A DNA stretch of 64,000 nucleotides from Turritopsis dohrnii (Eukaryota > Cnidaria > Hydrozoa > Anthoathecata > Oceaniidae), in contig BQMF02000100.1 in NCBI GenBank assembly GCA_027922465.2, positions 806,001 to 870,000 on the forward strand, read 5' to 3'. Shown piece after piece: positions 58,798-64,000 of the stretch. The position numbers and the translations under genes are program-made. A model generated the notes under the pieces. It was not told the DNA's origin and did no database searches. It saw nothing but the letters and a program-made list of their open reading frames with translations. The number at the start of each line of letters is the position of its first letter. Position 1 is the stretch's first letter.

Positions 58798-59618
58798 TTA
58801 ATCGTCCGGGAATTCCCCGTCGGTTTCTTCAACCACATAATTCCCGCTTAAGACGCAATCATCAGATGAGAGCGAACTGGAGAATCTACATCTATACTGG
58901 ACAACTCTATAATTCTTTTTTGCCCGTGCAGAAAATGTAATTATTCTCTTTCGAGACCAGTCTGTTTCCTTTGAGCTGGTGACAGATTTGTCGATCTCTG
59001 AATACATCTCCACTTCCATATCACCCCCAATACCCTCAGCAGAGATTCCTTGATGAATTCTCGAAATCCTGTCTTGGTAGACAATGTACTGTTATTTGTT
59101 ATTTTAACACCTCTTGTTATTTCCACTTCTTCCTTGAAGGGCTCGGTTCCTTTCCTGTTGTCGCAAGTCCAAAGAACATCCTTCTGCAATTTCGCGTCGA
59201 AGCGTGGTACAATCTTCCATAATTGATCATCATAGTTTGGCCCATCGTATCCTTGCAGCTCAGTACTTTCCTTTCCACTTTTAGCAAGTCTAGTATTTGG
59301 GTATGAATAATTGAAAATTCGATAATATTCACCTTCCTTCTGGAACTTCCATAGCTGGTCGTCATAAAATTTGCCGTCATATGCCGGCATATCATAATTG
59401 CCTGAGCCAAATTTGGCAATTCGGAAATTTTTTCTGCTAGCTTTGAATATGTAATAATATCCTGGATGTTTCGGCTCCTTTTCCACATACCAAAGTTGAT
59501 CAGAATAAAATGGACCCTCGTACACAACAAGTTTCGTTTCAGTAGAAGAAATGGCGATTTTAGCATGATTGTACACATAATTGAATATGAAAAACGATCT
59601 ACCTTTGTCAAAATTCAT
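58798..59618 (-). CDS. Beta-trefoil protein with possible aerolysin-like C-terminal part, frame change inside
   Basis: A 225-codon frame starts at ATG 59618, directly after a CTTCCTTTTAG acceptor, so an upstream exon is likely. Residues 1-140 hold three repeats of about 44-47 residues, each with DQLW (residues 40-43, 87-90, 131-134), aromatic GYYxIF-like strands and R(I/L)AK. This is a beta-trefoil layout with lectin-like carbohydrate binding as the likely role. Residues 140-200 are Thr/Ser-rich strands that recall ETX/MTX2 (aerolysin-type) proteins. A second minus-strand frame (59019-58798) continues similar composition, so a frame change lies near 59020. This could be mutation or sequence error. 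Pore formation is only an inference. Fold call moderate, function low. Confidence 0.55.
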
Positions 59619-59974
59619 CTAAAAGGAAGAAGTTGTTTTGCTAATACATCTTAAGCACACACTTTGCCATTAAAATTGGTCCGTAATAGCGTGAGGTTAA
59701 GTAAGTTTCCCTAAAACAACTTGCCCTGAGATTGTTGCAATTCCTCAGATAAATAAGTGCTGATGTGTTATTCGTGACATGGAGCATGAACACGCTAACA
59801 CTAGATACAGGGCGGATTTACATGAACTTAGGTCGAAATTTATATGATCCTTCGATGTGACATGTGTTTTAAACTTATTTTACTCCTTGATTTGAAACTA
59901 GTCTAGCAAATTGATGATGACGTATATGGTTTTTGTAAAAAATTATCATTCGTCAAAGATAAATATAAGGATAA
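59619..59974. other. Upstream side of the beta-trefoil gene
   Basis: No further exon recognised before the Helitron at 59975. Confidence 0.35.
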
Positions 59975-60851
59975 CTAGCCGCCAAGGCGGCGTCGCTCGC
60001 CGCCCATGTCCAACTGCTCTGTATCACTGTATCAATAAACGTCAAATTTCCTTATAAACGGCTCGTACAACCAGAAGCAGATTCGAAGTCACAACCTCTG
60101 GTAAAACCAATCTTTTATCAGTGTAACAATACACTCAAAACGTATAGAGAGAAAACTTCAACTTTTTATTAACTTTTGTTTAAAAAAAGTTACGCGCTCT
60201 AACATGGGTGCTATCAAACGTAAGGGGAAAATGGATTCTCTTCTTAAAAAGATCACACGGGAGGAGAGAAGAAAAGGCACGTGCTAAATGAATCAAGTGA
60301 ATAAAAAAAACGTTCGATCTGATATAAAATAAAATAGATTAAAAGAAATCGATTAAAGACAACTATTATGACAAAAGCAAAAAAAAATATTTTGTTTTAT
60401 GATATTTTTTTTTACCTATAGGTTTTTAAACATTTTCATTACTCGAAAAAAAAGTTCACCCGTCTCAGACAGTCAGGCAAGGATACGTTAGGATACACTG
60501 GCAAACCGAGATGCTACCACGTTCTCCCACGGCTGCTTTTTGTCCAAAATGTTTTATCAGTTAGTTTCTTTGTATTTAGTTGATGTATTGTTTTCAAAGC
60601 CAAGTCAACGTGGAATATAAAACTAACAAAATAATAAAAACGAAACGTTATTCCTATTAGTTCATCAGCCAAAAAAAGTCACGTTCGATTGGGGTTGCAA
60701 TGTATTTGCTTCGAACTCACGTCGCACACAAAAAAAGAAATAATTTCGCTCACAACTCAATCTACCATTTTGCGTGACTTACAAACAAACAAACAAACAA
60801 ACAAACAAACAAACAAACAGACAGACAGAGAATCGGCTATTAATATATAGA
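59975..60851 (-). mobile_element. Non-autonomous Helitron (877 bp)
   Basis: Same family as 2272-3128: CTAGCCGCCAAGGCGGCGTC at the left and CGGCTATTAATATATAGA at the right, flanked by A59974 and T60852. Its (CAAA)n(CAGA)n run is longer than in the other copies. Confidence 0.87.
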
Positions 60852-60929
60852 TAAACAAAAACATTTATTTATTTAAAATTTGTAAAAGTCTTTCGATTTA
60901 AAAATCGTCAGTTCTGGTGTAAAAATGAA

Positions 60930-61075
60930 ATTAAAAAGAAACATCATTGCTTTGCACGCTTATTTCAAGTGCTGATGTGAAGTTTCTAATGACTTTGTAG
61001 AGGGAAAACTTCACGAACAACTCTACTAAGTTGTATACAAATCTACAGAAAAATAGTTTCGTGTAAATGGTTTTG
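60930..61075 (-). repeat. Dispersed repeat, copy 2
   Basis: Inverted match of 54565-54710, about 80-85% alike by eye. Confidence 0.75.
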
Positions 61076-61192
61076 ATATAACATTAACATTAACGATCAA
61101 TACACGGGTTTAAAAAATAAAACGTAAAAAAAAAATAAAACATCATGTATATAGAATTTACCTAATGAATTTTTTTCGAGTAAAAATCAAAA

Positions 61193-61441
61193 ATGAAATC
61201 GATGCCAGAAACAACTATGAGTTTAAGCGAGCCTTTGGCTCTTAAAACTGAGCATTCCATCGAGTATTTTAAGTTGTTCATCAAACAAACATTAAATCAA
61301 TACCTTACCTTGAGAAAGAAATCAACAAGTGGGTCGTTCGAAACAGGATTATCAAACAAGCTTCGCAAAAATGCCACTGCATATATTTCCCCAAAGTTGC
61401 GAAATTTTATTAATTATTATGTGTATATTAATAGAAAGTGA
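61193..61441 (+). CDS. 82-aa ORF, unidentified
   Basis: ATG-started frame of mixed composition (LALKTEHSIEYFKLFIKQTL), with a helical middle and a Tyr-rich end. No family recognised; it could be chance. Confidence 0.2.
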   Translation: MKSMPETTMSLSEPLALKTEHSIEYFKLFIKQTLNQYLTLRKKSTSGSFETGLSNKLRKNATAYISPKLRNFINYYVYINRK

Positions 61442-62857
61442 TATAAAATTGATATAAAGTGACTCAAAGTTACTATGGACATTCAAAAATAAAAAGTTAA
61501 GAATTAAAAGACCTAAATGCAACTAATATTTCCCCTTACACAACTGAATATCAATAACCACATCAATATGCAAAGCAATTGCATCATAATAAAAACGTAT
61601 GATCTTTATTCCTGCGGAAGAGAAGTTAAAGGATAGGCCTTTAAACCATAAAATTACAGGAAACAATGTAATTCAAGAGAACACTTGCTTTTTGTAACTT
61701 GGATAAAATTCCTTAAAGTGATAATTTTTGAAATTAAATTCAAATATTCAGAACAAGACGTCTCTATTCAAAAAAATATGTTCATACTCAACATTTATTA
61801 AAAAGGCAATGAGTTTCATTTTTGATTTTCAACTCAATATTTTGTACTGCATCCGCAGAACATTGTAAAAAATTTTAGGCCCTGAAGAAATCTTCAATAT
61901 TTATTATATATGTGATGAAAATAACCTTCGTGGAAAAAAACAACAAAATTTGGTAGTGAAAATACACATCTTTGTCATAATCAATACAAAACTGAAAGTA
62001 GAAGTTCGTGTTCTGGCTTTGGATTGTGTTTTGATTTATGTTCCATGTTTGTATAAGAATAATTGACAGTATTATTAATTTTTACGAAATGTATCATTAT
62101 ACAGTATATCAAAACAGTATACGTGATCATGGAATTAATCCATAGTAAATTATGTTTCTGTTGTCTGAATAAATGACTAAATATATATCCAGGGAAGCAC
62201 ACTTGTCCAGATTCTTTCAAGTTTGTATCACAATCCTGCCTGTGTTTTAAAATATTAAACATAATTGGTACTCTGAACATCTTATTGCATATAATACGAC
62301 ATCACGTTTTTACTTCTAGTTTTACTTCAAAACTGGTTGTTCTCCACACCACATAACAGGGTTTTCTTAATGACTGTAATATATCATGTGCTTTCAGTTC
62401 AGTTTGGGCTATACCAATAAAATAAATCTTCAGCTTGGCTATTAATAATAAATTTTCGCCTTTGCATTGAAATCACAGCTTCAATGTTTTGCTGCATTTA
62501 ATCATCAATCCTCATAACAACCAGTAACAACATTGTTATCAACAAAAACAAAACATCATTGATATCAATTTTCTTTTGTATTTTGCAAGTTTAATCAAAA
62601 CTTTTTATAAAACTTTTTAAGACAACACCGAACTAAGAATTTATTTCCATCATTTAATGTTTTTCGTATCGAATTATCTATGTTCCAAGTCTGTAACCAT
62701 TATTACATCCTTTCACCACACAAAATGATAAGTCATTTTGATTTTACATTGAAAGTTTACTCGAAATTTTTTGTGCTAAATTCACATGGAGTTGTTTCTA
62801 TGGAGACGCGCTTATTTTGAAACCCGTGTATTAAGACAAAAGTCAATAGCCGTAACT
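61442..62857. other. Spacer with one weak minus-strand ORF
   Basis: The 99-codon frame at 62280-61981 has one hydrophobic segment (LWINSMITYTVLIYCIMI) and could encode a small membrane protein, but support is weak. Nothing else recognised. Confidence 0.3.
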
Positions 62858-63876
62858 ACTATATATTAATAGCCGATTCTCTGTCTGTCTGTCTGTTTGT
62901 TTGTTTGAAAGTCACGCAAAATGGTAGATTGAGTTGTGAGTAAAATTATTTCTTTTTTTGTGAGCGATGTGAGTTCAAAACAAATACATTGCAACCCCAA
63001 TCGAACGTGACTTTTTTGCTGGTGAACCAATAGAGATAACGTTTCGTTTTTATTATTATTGTTAGTTTGATATTCCACGTTGACTTGGCTTTGAAAACAA
63101 TACATCAACTAAATACAAAGAAACTAACTGATTAAACATTTTGGACAAAAAGCAGCAGTGGCAGCACGTGGCAGCATGTGCGGTTTGCCAGTGTATCCTA
63201 ACGCTTGCCTGACTCTTTGAGACGGATGAACTTTTTTTTGAGCAATCAAAATGTTTAGAAACCGATAGGTAAAAAAAGAGTATCATGAAATAAAATATTT
63301 TTTTGCTTTTGTCTTAATAGTTGTCTTAATTTCTTTTAATCGATTTCTTTTAATCGATTTCTTTTAATCTATTTTAATCTGATCGAACGTTTTTTATTCA
63401 CTTCATTCATTTAGCACGTGCATTTTTCTCTCCTCTCGTGTGATCTTTTTAAGAGAAACAATTTTTTCACCTACTTCTGACAGCACCCATGTTAAAGCGC
63501 GTAAAACAAAAGCTAATAATAAGGTGAAAAGTTTTTTCTCTCAGCGTTTTGAGTGTATTGTTAAACTGATATTTGATTGGTTTAAAATCGTAAAGAAAAA
63601 CCACGAGAAGTTCACGCTCGGAATGCATTGTGTAAAGCAAGAAAGTCTGCTGACATTTTAAATGCGACCGGGACAATAAACGGCTGAGTTAAGAACGTGC
63701 AAGATTTGAAGCACCAGGAACGTATTTCTCTTCACGTGCAAACGAGCTTTATTTAGCAACAAAGCCAGCAGCAAAGGAAGTGTTGTCGCTGGTTTTAAGT
63801 GCAATAATTTGGAGCAGAGGTGGTGATACAACGCAGGCTGAACATGGGCGGCGAGCAACGCCGCCTTGGCGGCTAG
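62858..63876 (+). mobile_element. Helitron (about 1.02 kb), plus orientation
   Basis: Begins (A)CTATATATTAATAGCCGATT and ends GCCGCCTTGGCGGCTAG at 63876. The first base of the canonical TC is changed. It is longer than its sisters at 2272 and 59975. A 73-codon frame at 63440-63661 is open but unrecognised. Confidence 0.85.
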
Positions 63877-64000
63877 TCTATATATTAATAGCCGATTCTC
63901 TGTCTGTCTGTCTGTTTGTTTGTCTGTCACGCAAAATGGTAGATTGAGTTGTGAGCGAAATTATTTCTTTTTTTGTGTGCGACGTGAGTTCGAAACAAAT
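63877..64000 (+). mobile_element. Second Helitron in direct contact, cut by window end
   Basis: TCTATATATTAATAGCCGAT starts immediately after the CTAG of the previous copy, and the following sequence matches the family's 5' end. Confidence 0.88.

Noticed and set aside
62866..63286. Minus-strand frames of 80 and 74 codons
   Set aside because: They run across the Helitron 5' microsatellite and body and are not shared in frame by the other copies.

Overview
The window looks like AT-rich animal nuclear DNA. Genes have GT-AG introns with matching phases. The recognisable host genes are metazoan: a high-affinity choline transporter of the SLC5A7/CHT1 type, a single-exon class A GPCR, a B-box/ankyrin gene and a beta-trefoil protein. 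Mobile DNA fills much of the rest: Helitrons, PIF/Harbinger, a DIRS-type retroelement, a Penelope-type GIY-YIG ORF, tRNA-derived SINE-like pieces and many foldback or MITE-like repeats. This suits a marine invertebrate, perhaps a cnidarian, but I cannot fix the species. No prokaryotic operons, rRNA or CRISPR array are visible.

Layout. 1-4.1 kb: the last exon of a gene, whose 3' end is tandemly duplicated; the second copy is split by a Helitron and the first keeps the empty site. 5.1-6.3 kb: a TIR element with a 90-codon ORF. 6.8-10.5 kb (minus): a five-part B-box/coiled-coil/ankyrin gene, broken by two frameshifts and by a GACGTC-rich TIR element. 11.5-16.1 kb: a foldback element with another GACGTC element nested in it. 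17.8-19.6 kb and 27.0-27.3 kb: short Helitrons, several joined head to tail. 21.4-24.3 kb: a TIR element holding a Penelope-type GIY-YIG ORF without reverse transcriptase. 28.4-31.1 kb: a decayed Harbinger element with both of its proteins. 32.4-32.8 kb: a long hairpin. 35.7-37.1 kb: the GPCR. 38.16-45.94 kb: a 7.8-kb TIR transposon with a 9-bp target duplication and two convergent genes I cannot assign to a family. 46.4-49.7 kb (minus): a complete seven-exon CHT1 gene. 54.0-57.4 kb (minus): a decayed DIRS element. 58.8-59.6 kb (minus): a beta-trefoil protein with a possible aerolysin-like C-terminal part. 60.0-64.0 kb: three more Helitron copies, two of them in direct head-to-tail contact.

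How it fits together. Host genes do not form a functional cluster. They are islands (GPCR, CHT1, beta-trefoil protein) between transposons. The strongest candidate for something undescribed is the 7.8-kb element at 38160-45935. Its boundaries are read directly (TIRs of about 190-300 bp and the TSD TTTAGATAG). Its main gene splices into about 915 codons with a Cys/His cluster, a coiled coil, acidic motifs, a C2H2 finger and a SAP-like C-terminus. The TIR element with an orphan GIY-YIG ORF at 21422-24302 is the second.
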